A stretch of 64,000 nt of DNA, from positions 842,226,001 to 842,290,000 of the forward strand of contig CM028129.1 of NCBI GenBank assembly GCA_016271365.2. Direction: 5' to 3'. Shown in pieces: positions 35,253-47,196 of this stretch. A model generated the notes under the pieces. That model saw only the letters and a program-made list of their open reading frames with translations. It was not told the origin of the DNA and made no database searches. The translations under genes were made by a program, and so were the position numbers. Origin of the DNA: Neoceratodus forsteri. Taxonomy: Eukaryota; Chordata; Ceratodontiformes; Ceratodontidae. Every line of letters begins with the position of its first letter. Positions within the stretch are counted from its first letter, which is position 1.

Positions 35253-35900
35253 TCAGCTCCTAGCCTGGAGCGAGTGCTTTGCGTCAATACGTTCTCCAAT
35301 CATCTCCTCACCAGACCACATTGAACTGTATTTCTCTTCGAAACCTTGGAACAATGGGTAAAGCATACACCTCAAGTACAGTGGATTTATGGGCCACATG
35401 AATTGGAGGTTAGAGGAGACACTGAGGGTATCATAAATGAGCTTGATAATTGGCTTGGGCTCATGTTCAGACATTCTGGGTAACACTGCTTCTTCCTCAA
35501 GAAAAGATAGCACTTCTCTCTCTTCTGGCTCTATGTCCAGCACAAGGGCATTGTCAGGAATAACAGGAATTACTTCAGTCTCTTAAGTTAGTTCCTCAAA
35601 ATCTATCCTTGCTTCATTGTCCATAACTGGGTCTGCAATTTGTTCAGTTACCATTTCATCAGGCAGAGAGGGTGTAGTATCTGGGTTCAGATTGTAAGAT
35701 AGTTCATAGGCTGCAAAGTCCTTAATGGGAGCAGTACTAGTGAATGGTTTTTATTTTCTCCAATCCATTTGCTGAAATGGCACACACTGTGGTAAATTAG
35801 GTACTCTGGTGCAACACATTGTATCCTCACCACTGTCATCTGAACTACTGTACATTGGCTCTTGAACAAAATCTGTATTTGGAACACTGGTATCATTACT
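35253..35900 (-). pseudogene. Gypsy Pol carboxyl-terminal remainder
   Basis: Acidic, degraded reading (for example EPEEREVLSFLEEEAVLP and IGERIDAKHSL) following the integrase on the same strand. It has stops, and no domain is recognised. It is probably the tail of Pol downstream of integrase, judged only from position and continuity. Confidence 0.45.
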
Positions 35901-35907
35901 TAGCACT

Positions 35908-37200
35908 TCAATTCCTTATGAAGTTGTTTGACTCTTGAGTAATTGGTCTCTGAGCCACTTGGTGCTCAATTTCAGTTGTAAGGTCAGGCACAATTTCTCC
36001 AGTTGGTAGGAGATGGTTTCCATGGGCAGTCTTTTCCATGCCTCGGCCTTGTTCATGGTGAATCTTATAAACTGGCAAATCAAGCATTTGTTCTGCTATG
36101 AGGTATGACTCTGAAAGCCAGCTGCCTTGAATCTTGTGTTTTCCTTGAAGGCTCAAGTTTCCAAAAAATACATGGCCTCCAACCTGCAACACCAGGTGAC
36201 TAACTTTTTTGTCACACCTATTCTTGTTTGCAAGGTTGTTTTTGGCTGCTGCCTCAGAAGTGAGTTGATAAATTTTCCGTACTTCCTGAGGCAGTCTCCT
36301 GGTATACTTTAAACAGATCTCTTCAGATACACCATCTGCTGAAATTCCAAAACATAGATAAATCCACTGGTAGCTGCACTTCTTGGTCAAACATTGGGTA
36401 GAAATTGCAAATCTCGAGACCTGGGTTTGAATCCCATAACCCCCAGTTGCATACTGTGTGACCCTGAGCAAGTCACTTAACTTTCTTGTGCTCCCAGGTC
36501 GCACCTGTAAACAAGCTTTCAGCTTAGTGTGCCATTCCTGGTTAAACAATTAGAAAACAAAAATAAAAGAAAGATGTCCTTTGGGTGGCGTCATTTTGAG
36601 TACAGTTGTAGGCATGCACCAGGGAACTTACTTTCTGACTCCAACTGGGTTTCTGGACTGGGTTCAGGGTGCCCAACATGTCAAGCAGTGTATGGTTAAA
36701 TTGTTCAGGTTACGGGTACCCTGACGGTGGTAAAGTGTGATTCTGGACTTTCTGATACTGTAAATTGCAAGGAATTCTTTTACAAGTCTACTTTCAAAGT
36801 CCATTCCTTGATCTGAGTGGATTCTGTGAGAGATACCATATTGATTTATGTATTGTTGCAGCACTTTAACAACAGTGGTTGCATTCTGGTCTTTTGTACG
36901 GTATGCTTGAGCAAAGCAAGTGTAACGGTCAGTTATTGCTAGATTGTTGCCAATGTTCTTTCTATCAGGCTCCAAGGAAAGAAAGTCCATACATACTAGC
37001 TCCAGTAGCCCGCTGGTTTTGATATTTACTAAAGGTGCAGCTCTTCTTTGTAAAGTCTTTCTTTTGATACATATGAGAAAGGTTTTGCAATGCTTTTCAA
37101 CTTCTTTTGCTATTTTGGGTCATAGAAATGTGCTCTCATTAAGTCCAAAGTACAGTCAAACCCTAGGCGATCCACGTTGTCATGCAGAGATTTGTTAACA
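35908..37200 (-). pseudogene. Gypsy integrase
   Basis: The zinc-binding region is degraded (about 37,200-37,050). The catalytic core starts with MDFLSLEPDRKNIGN (36,990) and includes the first Asp. It continues with AITDRYTCFAQAY and IHSDQGMDFESRLVKEFL (second Asp, about 36,820). The third catalytic segment, around YHRQGTRNLNNL, is corrupted. The carboxyl part (36,340-35,908) has FGISADG, RRLPQEVRKIY and VGGHVFFGNLSLQGKHKIQ, a typical gypsy integrase end. A truncated CORE-SINE interrupts it at 36,403-36,572. Confidence 0.85.
36403..36572 (+). mobile_element. CORE-SINE (MIR-like), 5'-truncated copy
   Basis: Begins within the tRNA-like head (TTGCAAATCT), keeps the B box GGTTTGAATCC at about 36,426, the CORE region ACTGTGTGACC and GAGCAAGTCACTTAAC, and CTGTGCTCCCAGGTCGC. 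It ends in AAAACAAAAATAAAAG. It matches the copy at 31,304-31,511 along its whole remaining length and lies within the integrase of the gypsy element. Confidence 0.9.
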
Positions 37201-37619
37201 GCTTTTCGGTACCTCCACGGTAACATCAATTATTGTCTAGGAACTCATGGTGTCCTGATTGGTTCATATTAACAGACAATCTTTTTAGAGACAATCTGTT
37301 CCACTCTCTCAGTAACAGTGGGATAACTGAGTGAGTTACTGGTCCTTGATTTGCATCATGGCCTTTCCCTAGAACATGTATCTCTTCACATATAATACAG
37401 TCTTAACTTTGAGCTTGTTTTAAATCAGACCAGCTCTGCTGAGGCACAGATGATAGGTCCAGATCAGTGAAATTAAAGTAGACTGCTGGAATGGCATCTG
37501 GGAAGGCCCCTGGCATGTCAACTTCTCTGTGAGGGTTTGCAGGAATGGCCTGATCAGCTGTGTCAAACATCAAACACATTGTTTTTACTGTTATACTAGG
37601 AATTTGTGTACCTCAGGCT

Positions 37620-37852
37620 GGTGGATCAGGGTGTGGATGCTGGAATAATGTGTCTGCATTAATATTATTTCTGCCACTATGGTACTCTAAACTATAGTTG
37701 TAGGTTGATAAAGCTGAGGGCCACTGACGTCCAGCTGTGTCCAATTTTGTTGCAGTATTCACATTGGTTTGTTGTCTCTTCTTACTGAAAACTGGGCCCC
37801 ATACAAGTAATCAGAATTTTTCAGTAACTTCCCACTTGAGGGCCAAGAATTC
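37620..37852 (-). pseudogene. Gypsy RNase H, distal part
   Basis: Reads FLALKWEVTEKF at about 37,843-37,810 and then LEYHSGRNNINADTL (about 37,695-37,650), the end of the RNase H domain, where the usual DALSR motif is altered. It continues the reading broken at about 40,459 by the CR1 insertion. Between 37,620 and 37,200 a degraded linker, with DLSSVPQQSWSDLKQAQS, leads to integrase. Confidence 0.8.
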
Positions 37853-40458
37853 ATAGAAACGTAGATGTTGACAGCAGATAAAGACCACAAGACCCATCCA
37901 GTCTGCCCATTTTTTCTACCTTATGAATGTGCCTTAGGCCTTTACTCTGGCAATGGCCTATTTAGTAATACTCATCTGTATTGCTCTCTTATACCTATCC
38001 CATGCCTCTTTGAAGCCCTGCATTATATCCACCACTTCCTGAGGTAGGCCATTCCATGCATCCACCACCCTATCTGTGAAAAAAAGAACTTCCTCACATT
38101 ACCCCTTATTCGGCCTCCCTCTAATCTCATGCTGTGTACTCTTGTCCTGCTATTTTTCTTATATTGAAACATGTTAGACTCTTTCACCTTGTTAATACCC
38201 TTAAGATATTTGAATATTTCGATCATATCACCTCTCTCCCTCCTTTGCTCTAGAGTAAACATACTGAGCTCCATTAATCTGTCCTCATATGTTTTCTGAT
38301 GCAGTTCCTGCACCATTTTGTTGCCCTTCTCTGACTGCCCCCATTTTGTTAATGTCTTGTGCAGGTGCAGCCCAGTACTGCCACACAGTACCAGATGGGG
38401 CCTAACCAGTGTCTTGTAAATAGGGATTATTACTTCCCTCTTATGACTTGTGCTACCCTTGCTAATACACCCTAACATCCCTCTAGCATTACCTGCTGCT
38501 TTAGTGGTCTGTTTGTATGATTTCAGGTCATCTGTGATGATGATGCCCAAGTATCTTTTTTCCCTTGTGATTGCCAGCAACTCCCCTCCCAACCTTTAGG
38601 TAGCTTCAGGATTTTTCTCCCCTATGTGCATGATCTTGCACTTCTTTGGGTTAAACCCCAGTTGTCACCCTTCAGACCATTTTGCCAGTTTTTTCAGATG
38701 TCTTCTCATTCTGCTCACCTCATCTGGATCATCTACTCTGTTGCAGATCTTGGTGTCATCTGCAAACAGGCAAACCTTACCCTCCAGTCCATCTGTAATG
38801 TTACTGATGAAGATGTTGAAGAGGACTGACCCCAGGACTGATCCCTGATGTACCCCACTTGTGACTTGCATCTCTTCTGACTGTATACCGTTTACTCCAT
38901 CTCTCTGTTTTCTGCTTACCAACCAGTTTGTCACCTAATTGACCAACTTCTGACCCACCCCAAGCCTACCCAGCTTATTAATCAATCTTTTATGTGTAAC
39001 AGTATTGAAAGTTTTGCTGAAGTCAAGGTAGGCAACATCGACTGCACCTCTTTGGTCCACCACTCTGGTTACCCAACCAAAGAAATCTATGAGATTAGTT
39101 TGACAGGACCTTCCTGTTGTAAACCCATGCTGTCTTGGATCCTGTGCTCCTATGGATTCCAGGTGTTGCACTATCCTTTCCTTAAGGAGCGCCTCTATAA
39201 TCTTCCCCACTATTGAGATAAGACTGACTGGTCTGTAGTTCCCTGCCTCCTCCCTGCTGCCACTATTGTGGATCAGGATCACATGAGCCCTTCTCCAGTC
39301 TTCTGGGACCTCTCCTATGCTCAGAGACTCGCTAAACAGTTCTGCTAATGGCTCTGCTAGTTCCATCCTTAGCTCCTTTAGTACCCTGGGATGTATGCCA
39401 TCAGGTTCCATTGCCTTGTCCACCCTGAGCTTAGCGAGCTCTTGTAGAACCCTTCCTTTTGAAAGGGACTTGTGCAAGCCTTCCTCCCCCTGTGTCCATG
39501 GTGTTGAGCTGTGGGCTCTGCCCTACCTTCTCCACAGTAAATACTGAGCAGAAGTATCTATTTAAGATGGATGCTTTTCCTTGGTCCTACTCCACACATT
39601 CCCCCTCATCCCCTTTGATCTTAGCAATACCCCCCTGTACTTTCTCCTTTCACTAATGCATCTATAGAAAGTCTTCTCCCCTTCTTTTACTGTTTGTGCT
39701 AATGTTTCCTCAGTTTGGGCCTTTGCCTGCCTTACTGCCTTCCCTGCTTCACTTAGGGAATTTTGGTATGCCTCCATATCTTTGTCCCACTGCATTAGCT
39801 TATATTTTCTGAAGGCAGCCCTTTTGGCTCAGACCTTTTCTGCTACTGTTTTTGAGAACCAAAGTGGTTTCCTCCTTCTTTTGCTCTTGCCTTTCTCCCT
39901 AACACAATGGGATGTTGCTTCAAGTATTGCATCCTTATTGCTTGCCCTCTTTACCTGTATCCCCTCACCTGTATTTCTTCTTGCCAGGGCTAGTTTAACT
40001 CTGTTGGCCATCTTCTCAAAGTCAGCTCCTCTGACATCAAATATTTTTGCCTTGGAATGAGATGATTTAGTTCTAGTGGTCAAATTGAACCATACCATGT
40101 GATGGTCACTGGCCCCCAGGTGACCTTCTCCCTGGAGATCTGTGATATTTTTCTTTAACTAGTCATTACTAGGTCCAGGATAGCCCTCTGTCTTGTGGGT
40201 TGTTGTACCAATTGTTTGAGGACCTCCTCCTGAAGGGAATCCACTATGTGCCTTGTTCTGGCAGATGTTCAGGCTGGTATTGACCAATCTGTATCTGGCA
40301 CATTGAAGTCTCCCCATTAGCAGAACCTCCCCTTTAGATGTCATGTTTTGTGTATCTTCTAACAGTAATGTGTCTATGTCCTCCCCCTGGTCTTGTGGTT
40401 TGTAGACAACCCCAGTTCGTATGGCTGTCCCATTTCCTGTTTCCAGGGAAATGGGAAA
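37853..40458 (-). mobile_element. CR1-clade LINE inserted in gypsy RNase H
   Basis: Minus-strand, 5'-truncated within the endonuclease. The distal endonuclease runs from 40,458 to about 39,800, with VVYKPQDQGEDID and VLLMGRLQC, the latter replacing GDFN. The RT (39,477-38,665) has GIHPRVLKELRMELAEPLA, NYRPVSLISIVGKIIEALL, HGFTTGRSC and motif A VDVAYLDFSKTFNTVTH. VTSGVHQGSVLGSVLFN and the catalytic CLFADDTKICNRV follow. The carboxyl end (38,592-38,023) has TREKRYLGIIITDDLK and RTRVHSMRLEGGRIRGNVRK. The 3' UTR ends with the CR1-type motif at 37,853-37,900. The palm Asp residues are kept but several stops and frameshifts break the ORF. Confidence 0.9.
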
Positions 40459-42221
40459 TTTGTGCACAGGATACAGTTTCTCAGATAGGTTTAAACTGCG
40501 ACTGGTGAATGCCACTGGATGAAGTCCCTCTCAGTGCTCCTGGTACAGGATTGGTTCCAGACTACTTAAACTGGCATCTGTGTGTAATGTGTAAGGTTTT
40601 GTGGAATCTGCAAAGGCTAGCACTGGCACCTCACTGAGGCATTATATAGTTTTTCTAAAAGTGACTTCACACTGCTCAGTCCATCTGGCACCAAAGAGTT
40701 CATTCACTTTCCAGTACTCTGCTGGAGAATTCTCCCTTTCGGAATGGGCTATCTTCTTGTTGGTAGGTGGGTACCCTTGGGTGAGATCATTTAGAGGGTA
40801 GACAACAATTAAGTAATCTTTCACCAGCTGCCTGTAATATCCACAGAATCTGAGTTATGACTTGCAGGATGTTGAAATTTTGTGGCCTGGGCCACATGGT
40901 AAGGGCTTGTGCTTTGGCTGGGTCTGTCTGTACATCACTGGTGGAAACAATGTGGCCCACATACTTGATTGATGCTGGCAAAATTGCCACTTGTCAATGG
41001 ACACTTTTAGGCCAGTCTCCTCCAGTCTGTTCAACACCTTTATTAGTCTTGTTTCATTTTCTTCCATGGTCCTTCCAAACACTATTAAATTGTCAAGGTA
41101 CACAAGCACCTCCAGCAGGTGCATGTCTCCTATTGCTTTCTCCATCAGTCTCGGAAATGTAGCTGGGGCTGCAGATATTCCTTGGGGCATTCTCTCAAAC
41201 TGGTGGAACCCCAAAAAGCAGATGAAGGCTGTCCTTTCTTTATCTTCCTCCGCCATGGGATCTGATGGCGGCCACTGTACAGATCCAGTACCGAAAACCA
41301 TCTGCTCCCTTTCAGGCTATCCAGGGCATCTTCAACTCAAGACACAGTGTACTGGTTGAGCATAGTCTTCCTGATAAGAGTGTGGAAATCTATGCACATC
41401 CTTATGGTTCTGTTCTTCTTCCTGGCCATCATTATGGGTGAGGCATAAGGGCCTCTGGATTCATGGATAATTTCCGCTGCCAGTAGATCTTGTAGAAGGT
41501 GCCTGACATTTTCTTTGCTCACTGGGGCTAACATCTGGGATCTCTCCCGAAAATGGTGGTTGTCTTGAAGACAGATGTAGTGTTCTCTTCTGATGCATCC
41601 CATGTCCCACTCATTCAGTGACAACACTTTCTGGTGCTTGGCTAGCTTGATACTCAGGCTCCACTGGTAGTGATCAGGTATGGGTGAGTCTACAAAGTAG
41701 AACAGACATGGGTCGATCTCAGTAGCCATAGCTACCTCAGGGTCCACTCTGGTCACACTGTCAGCATATAAAATATTTGCCAGCATTCAGCCCTTCTTCA
41801 AGATAATGGATTTGTCTGTCATGTTCTTCATCCTTACAGTCACTCGTCTCACCCAGGGAGTACTAGGTGGTTTCATCACTTCTCTCTGGACTATCAGTCC
41901 ATCAGGTAGGCTGTTGTCAGCTGGTGCATCAATGATGAGTGCCTGTCTGGCTGTCTGATGCTTGAATTTGGATATATTCATCAGTTGGCACAGGGCATTG
42001 GGTGGCAAGACCACTTCCTTGCTGTCTATGTGCTGAATCACACCAATGTGCTCTTCTGTCACCAATGTCTTTGGGTCATTAAGTTTTAGGCTCACTCTCT
42101 TCATTACTGCTTGCAGTGGCAGACTCTGTGAATGCTGTGCATCTCCTCTCTCTTGGCACATTTGGGCCAACTTCCCAAATATGTCAGCATTGGTTTCAGT
42201 CAACACAGGTATGTCATCCAT
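40459..42221 (-). pseudogene. Gypsy reverse transcriptase and proximal RNase H
   Basis: An amino-terminal block starts near 42,221. From 41,786 the RT reads LLAAEIIHESRGPYASPIMM and then RKKNRTIRMCIDFHTL. After a frame change (41,301-40,855) come FICFLGFHQFERMPQGISAA and the catalytic EVLVYLDNLIVFG, where the second Asp of YLDD is Asn. The connection domain and RNase H start follow, with YVGHIVS (about 40,960), LHTDASL-like coding near 40,590 and VAFTSRSLNLSEKLYPVHK up to 40,459. The catalytic change and the stops make it inactive. Confidence 0.85.
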
Positions 42222-42326
42222 GGTCTTGGATTCAGTGTTATGGTGTCAGTTCTCGGTGGCACTTCTTTGCCTGCTCAAGGGAACTTGAATTTCATTATAC
42301 AGTATCCATCATAAGGATAGCTGGTA

Positions 42327-42935
42327 TCACACAGCCCCCCACAGAGAAAGTCCTTGCAGATGCATAAGATGCAGGTATCTTAAATGGCTATTGTGGAAAG
42401 CATGGTGGATAATAGCAACTTGTGACCCAGTGTCACATAATGCTTTACATGGTTGTCCTTCAATAAGGATTGACATGTCTGCTCTGGGGCCCAGTAGTCC
42501 TGGGGGCAAACTGTTCCTTTGAGGGATTTCTGGATCAGACCATTTCACAGAGCATTGTACTATCCGAGACCCAGGACACTCCTTCACTGGGCTGCGCTGT
42601 AGTTTCTCTGCTGCTATAGTTGGCTCTCCCACTTTTGGTTCACCTGCTGGCTGAATGCAACCTTGAGCTGTGTGTCCATCTTGTCTACATTGGTAGCAAA
42701 ACATATTTGTTCTAGTAAGAGGTGGGACTTGAGGCCCTTGGCAAGGGGCAGCAGGACATCTGGGTGCACTTCTCCTACCTGGAGATCATGATTAAAATTT
42801 TGGCTGCTGCTCTTGTGCTATACTGAATTCTGTCAATTTCTTTTCCAGATGCCTTATTTTCCATTCTAGCCCAGAGAGGTCCATTTGAAGCTTTTTCTTT
42901 GTGGCTTGTGTCATGACAGGGATGGTTTTCTCTGT
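42327..42935 (-). pseudogene. Gypsy Gag end and protease: coiled stretch, CCHC knuckle, DTGS
   Basis: From 42,935 the reading gives a helical, charged segment (KKLQMDL, WKIRHLEKKLTEF), partly out of frame. The zinc knuckle CYQCRQDGHTAQGC lies at about 42,700-42,660. An aspartic protease follows with ALCDTGSQVAIIHHAF at about 42,445-42,400, where the catalytic DTGS is intact. The protease extends to about 42,327, after which the frame shifts. Confidence 0.85.
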
Positions 42936-42940
42936 AGACA

Positions 42941-43247
42941 GCTGCTACCTGGTGGTCGCGAGGGTGCTCCATGGCCCTCCCCCAACCCCTGCAGACCTCT
43001 TGAATAAAGACAGTTGAGCTGCTACCCAGTGGTCATGAGGGTGCTCCACAGCCTTCCCCCAACCCCTGCAGACCTCTTGAATAAAGACAGACGAGCTGCT
43101 ACCTGGTGGTCGTGAGGGCGCTCCACGGCCCTCCCCCAACCCCTGTGGACCTCTTGAATAAAGACAGACGAGCTGCTACCCGGTGGTCGTGAGGGCACTC
43201 CATGGCCCTCCCTCAACCCCTGTGGACCTCTTGAATAAAGACAGACA
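42941..43247 (+). repeat. Four tandem 77-bp monomers at the LINE 5' end
   Basis: GCTGCTACC starts at 42941, 43018, 43095 and 43172, an exact 77-base period. Each unit contains a GTGGTC(G/A)(C/T)GAGGG segment, CCTCCCCCAACCCCTG (or a close variant) and CTTGAATAAAGACAG, which includes an AATAAA hexamer. Because the array abuts the start of a LINE 5' UTR, it may act as promoter monomers of the kind known from some mammalian L1 families. Confidence 0.9.
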
Positions 43248-43674
43248 AGGTAATTTCTGTGGCATCATCCTACCATTTTGCTGGGATGGCGGTTTTTCAT
43301 CTGTTGCTGCTCCTTATTGTTTGCTGATAGCTTTGGCGCCATTTTCAAGGGCATACAAGGATGGGACAGTAGAGCACTCTGAACAGCCCTCCTGCTCCTC
43401 ATGCCGCTTTTCAGATGGACTAGCCCCGCTGAATGCTGCGCGTTCGGCTCCCCACCGCCCCCACCACCACCCTTGGTCGGCTCTCCCTTAAATAGGCAGA
43501 TAGAGGTCACATGGGCTGGCTGAGAATTAACCAATCAGCCCAGTTTTCCATTTGCAAGCTATACTGTTCTACCACTTGGAGCAGACCTAGCAGTTCTCAA
43601 GCCTCAACATAAGTGCATACCCTGCTGCTTACCCAAAAAAAAAAAAAAGCCAAAAGACTCATCCCTCTGTAGGC

Positions 43675-46600
43675 TTGAGCTCAGTCTGTATACCACTCAG
43701 TGACTCTCAGCCATCCTCTTATTCTGCACCGCAGTGCTGCCCAACCGCTTCACTATCCCACCACACTGACATGACCGCCCCTTCCACCACCCCTACTGGG
43801 CCCACCAGGAGTGGAACTACCACTCCCAACCAGGACAGCCCTCGGCCCCTCAGCCCACCCACCTCATGGCTATCTGCCAAGGGCTTACAAATTGTCTATC
43901 TTAATGTCCATAGTCTCCTATACAACCTTGCTGAGCTGGCTGCCTTGGTTGCCCATTAAAACCCAGACATACTGGGCATCACAGAAACATGGCTAAAACC
44001 CCACACTCCTGATACTATGTATTCCCTACCAGGGTACAGCCATATCAGAAGTGATCGAGGGGGGGAACAAACGTGGTGGTGGGGTGCTACTTTATTACAA
44101 AGCCCACCTCAATGTCTCTTCAGTAGACCCCCCCCCGTCTTGCGAGTTCCTGCATGCCGTTCTCCTGCTTGGGCTCACTAAGAAAGTTCATTTGATCTGC
44201 TGCTACAATCCCCCTAGAGGCGGCATGCCTGGGCTCTCCTCACTCCTGCACAATGTTAGCGAGAGAGTGGGCACAAGTGAAGTCGTTATCATAGGAGACT
44301 TCAACCTAAACTGGTTAGGCTCAAACTCAAAATCATACGAGCCACTGCTATCGGGCCTCGCACTAAACCAGATTATCACTGAACCAACAAGGCCCTCCAC
44401 CCGGGGGGGGGGAGGGACACTGATCGACTGGGTTCTGACTAATAGATTGAACAGGATCACATCCTTGGGCATCCTACCTGATGCCATCTCGGACCACTCA
44501 CCCATCTTTTGCACATGGGGCATCTCCCAGGCAAAAATACCTGGAAAAGTTATACAAATGAGGGACTTCTCAAAATTCCACTTGCCCGACTTCCTTGCTG
44601 ACCTCAGCTCGATCGACTGGACCGGGGTCACCACCTACTTGGATCCAGATCAAGCACTGGGTGCATTCTTAACTAAATACATCCCAGTACAAAACAAACA
44701 CACCCCCCTCACAAAAAGGAGGGTGTGGGGCACTGTCACCAAATGGCTGCATGGGGGCCTTTTCTCCCTAATGAAACTCAGGGACAAGTGCTGGGAAACC
44801 TACAAAGCATCCCACAGTGCTGATGATCTTACTGCCTACGGGCACCTCAGAATCATCTGCAAAAAAGCCATCAGATCAACCAAAAGTGAGTACTGCTGAT
44901 CTGCTCTACTCGCCTCAGCCAGCAACCCGAGGTGTTTTTGGCAGAACATTAGAAGTGCAGTGGGGGGCTCTGCCCAAGTACAAGTCACAGACTTACTAAT
45001 TGACAGAGTTAGCTGCAACAACCCACACACTATCTCCAGTGCCTTTAACACAATGTTCTCTGAACAGCCCCCCACCTCTACCCTCTGTCCCTGCCGTTCC
45101 CACATCCCCAAACACCCAACTGCCCGAACCCAGCTCCACCATCTCCTCTCAACCTGGACCTGAGACCCGGCCCTCCTTCTTCCTTCAACACGTGTCCACT
45201 GCTGAAACCCAGAGGCTGCTTGCCAGCCTCCCTCACAATGGAGTAGGGCACGATAACCTGGAGTCGAAACTGCTTAGGTTGGGTGCCCACCTACTTGCCT
45301 GGCCTATAACGCATATCTTCAACTCCTCTTTAACAGCTGGTGTCATCCCGGATCTCTGGAAGGTAGCCAAAATCACCCCTGTTCTCAAGCAAGGTAACTC
45401 CAAAGACCCCACTAATTACTGGCCCATTGCCATTCTGTCGGCCGCCTCCAAACTCCTAGAGAAAGTTGTGGCCTCTCAGCTAAATGAGTATCTGCAGGTA
45501 CACAACCTCCTCTCTCCAGCTCAGCACGGGTCAAGGAAGGGGCACAGCACGGCCACCGCCCTCACTGTAGTTACCTCGCATATTAGAACAGCTACCGACC
45601 AGGGCAACCTCACAGGTGCTATCTTCGTGGATCTCTCCAAGGCCTTTGACAGGGTAGACCACTCCCTCCTCAGCTCCACTTTCCTCGCCATTGAACTCTC
45701 TAACCAGGCCCATGCCTGGTTCCTCAATTACCTAACTGATAGGAAGCAATATACCAATTTTAACCAGACCCATTCACATCTCACCACTGTCCAACGCGGG
45801 GTCCCACAAGGGTCCGTCCTCGGTCCGATGCTCTTCTCCCTTTTCATCAATGAGCTGCCGTCCATCCCCTCCCATGGACTAATCACCTTGTACGCTGATG
45901 ACCTTGTCATCCTGAACAGCAATCATGACATTGACACCATCAACTCCAAACTAAACACCGACTTCAAGCAGATCCAATCTTGGCTGGCAGTACACAAGCT
46001 CACCAACCTTAAGAAAACACAGGCTATGCTCTTTGGCTCCCTCAGCAGAACAAAATCCTGCTCCGCTCCCCTTTTCATCCACGGGGCTGTCAGCTTGCCC
46101 CTGCAGATGGTTCCCATAATCAAGTATCTTGGTGTCACGCTGAACCCCCAGCTGGACCTCTCCCTACACATCTGAAACATCTGTAAGGACACAAATGCTA
46201 AGCTTGGTCTCGCCAACAGAGCAAAAAACTGCCTCACCCCAGCTGCTTGGGTGGCTCTAGCCAGGGGTGTTCTCCTCCCCTCCCTCTGCTGTACACTTGT
46301 GACCTTTGCCTCCATGCTGAAATCCATCCTCTCAAAATGGGATACGGCCGACAACAGCATCTGCCGCTTCGCACTTTCTGCTCCTCCCCTTACACATCGC
46401 TGCGACCTCTACACTCGTCTCGAGTGGCTCCCTCCGGAGAAGCACCGTGTCTTCGTAGTAGGTAACTTCATCAACAACATTGTCAGGACATCCACCCCTG
46501 CTGCCCTTACCCTTCCCCTCAACTCTGACACTACCACCTACCATCTTAGGTCAATGGCGGCACTCTCCCACCCAGTTCCTAGGACACGCTCCCTTGCGGA

Positions 46601-46742
46601 TGACTGGGCCTTCGCCAGCTATGCCCCGAAACTATGGAACTCATTCCCAGTCCTTACACGGTCCACCCCCTCCCACAATGGATTTAAAACCTCCCTTTGG
46701 AACTTCCTGAAGGGTCTCTCCACTTGCCCTTGCACCTCGTAG
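43675..46742 (+). pseudogene. LINE ORF2 (endonuclease and reverse transcriptase), lightly damaged
   Basis: The endonuclease begins LQIVYLNVHSLLYN (43,890), with LGITETWL at 43,972 and VVIIGDFNLNWLG at about 44,280. The terminal DAISDHSPIF is at about 44,480. The RT has LLEKVVASQLNEYL, QHGSRKGHSTAT, motif A IFVDLSKAFDRVDHSLL (about 45,622), RGVPQGSVLGPMLFSLFINE (45,797) and the catalytic LYADDLVIL (45,888). The carboxyl domain has DWAFASYAPKLWNSFPVLTR. Breaks are a stop at 43,958, a frameshift in the G-run at about 44,060, TGA at 44,897, a frameshift near 45,080 and TGA at 46,173. Both TGA codons could come from CGA by CpG decay. All catalytic palm residues are present. Confidence 0.85.
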
Positions 46743-47196
46743 CCTTGTTCCACACTATGCTGGCAAGTTGGACCTCCGCGCCCTCTAGGACCACTGCACT
46801 TACTCTCCTGACAACCTGGTCAAGCAATGACAAATTGGGTTAACATAATTGGTATTGTCTGCATCCCCCATTGCATGTATAACCTGACTCACTCATTGTC
46901 TATATGTGGCCTAGCTCTTAACTCCCCCGGGCCACCTGTAACCACCCCCGGGCTCATGTGTTGCTTTTTTTTACTGACTGTCATTTCTCTATGTCTTCTG
47001 ATACTCCTCTGTATGTAAAAATTATATCAACCACTTCACTGTATGTAAAAGATGTACCAATAACTTCACTGTATGTAAAAGTTGTATTACCCACTGTACC
47101 TGTAAAATTCATGTCTGTAACTCTCCCGGTTTGCACCTGAAAATAGGCACATGGATGTCTAGTGTGACTTACCCGGTAAACAAAAGCAAATAAATA

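Larger units (their letters stand above)
42941..47196 (+). mobile_element. Nearly full-length LINE (L2/Rex1-like) with 5' monomers, inserted in gypsy Gag
   Basis: The order is four 77-bp monomers (42,941-43,247), a 5' UTR with a CCAAT motif (about 43,537) and a TTAAATAGGC motif (43,489), and a short A-run at 43,635. The coding region (43,675-46,742) has an endonuclease, RT and carboxyl domain. The 3' UTR holds a short ~28-bp repeat (TTCACTGTATGTAAAA at about 47,033 and 47,062) and ends with an (AAAT)n tail at 47,183-47,196. The frame is broken only a few times, so it is one of the younger insertions in the window. Gag coding sequence of the host gypsy element flanks both sides. Confidence 0.85.
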
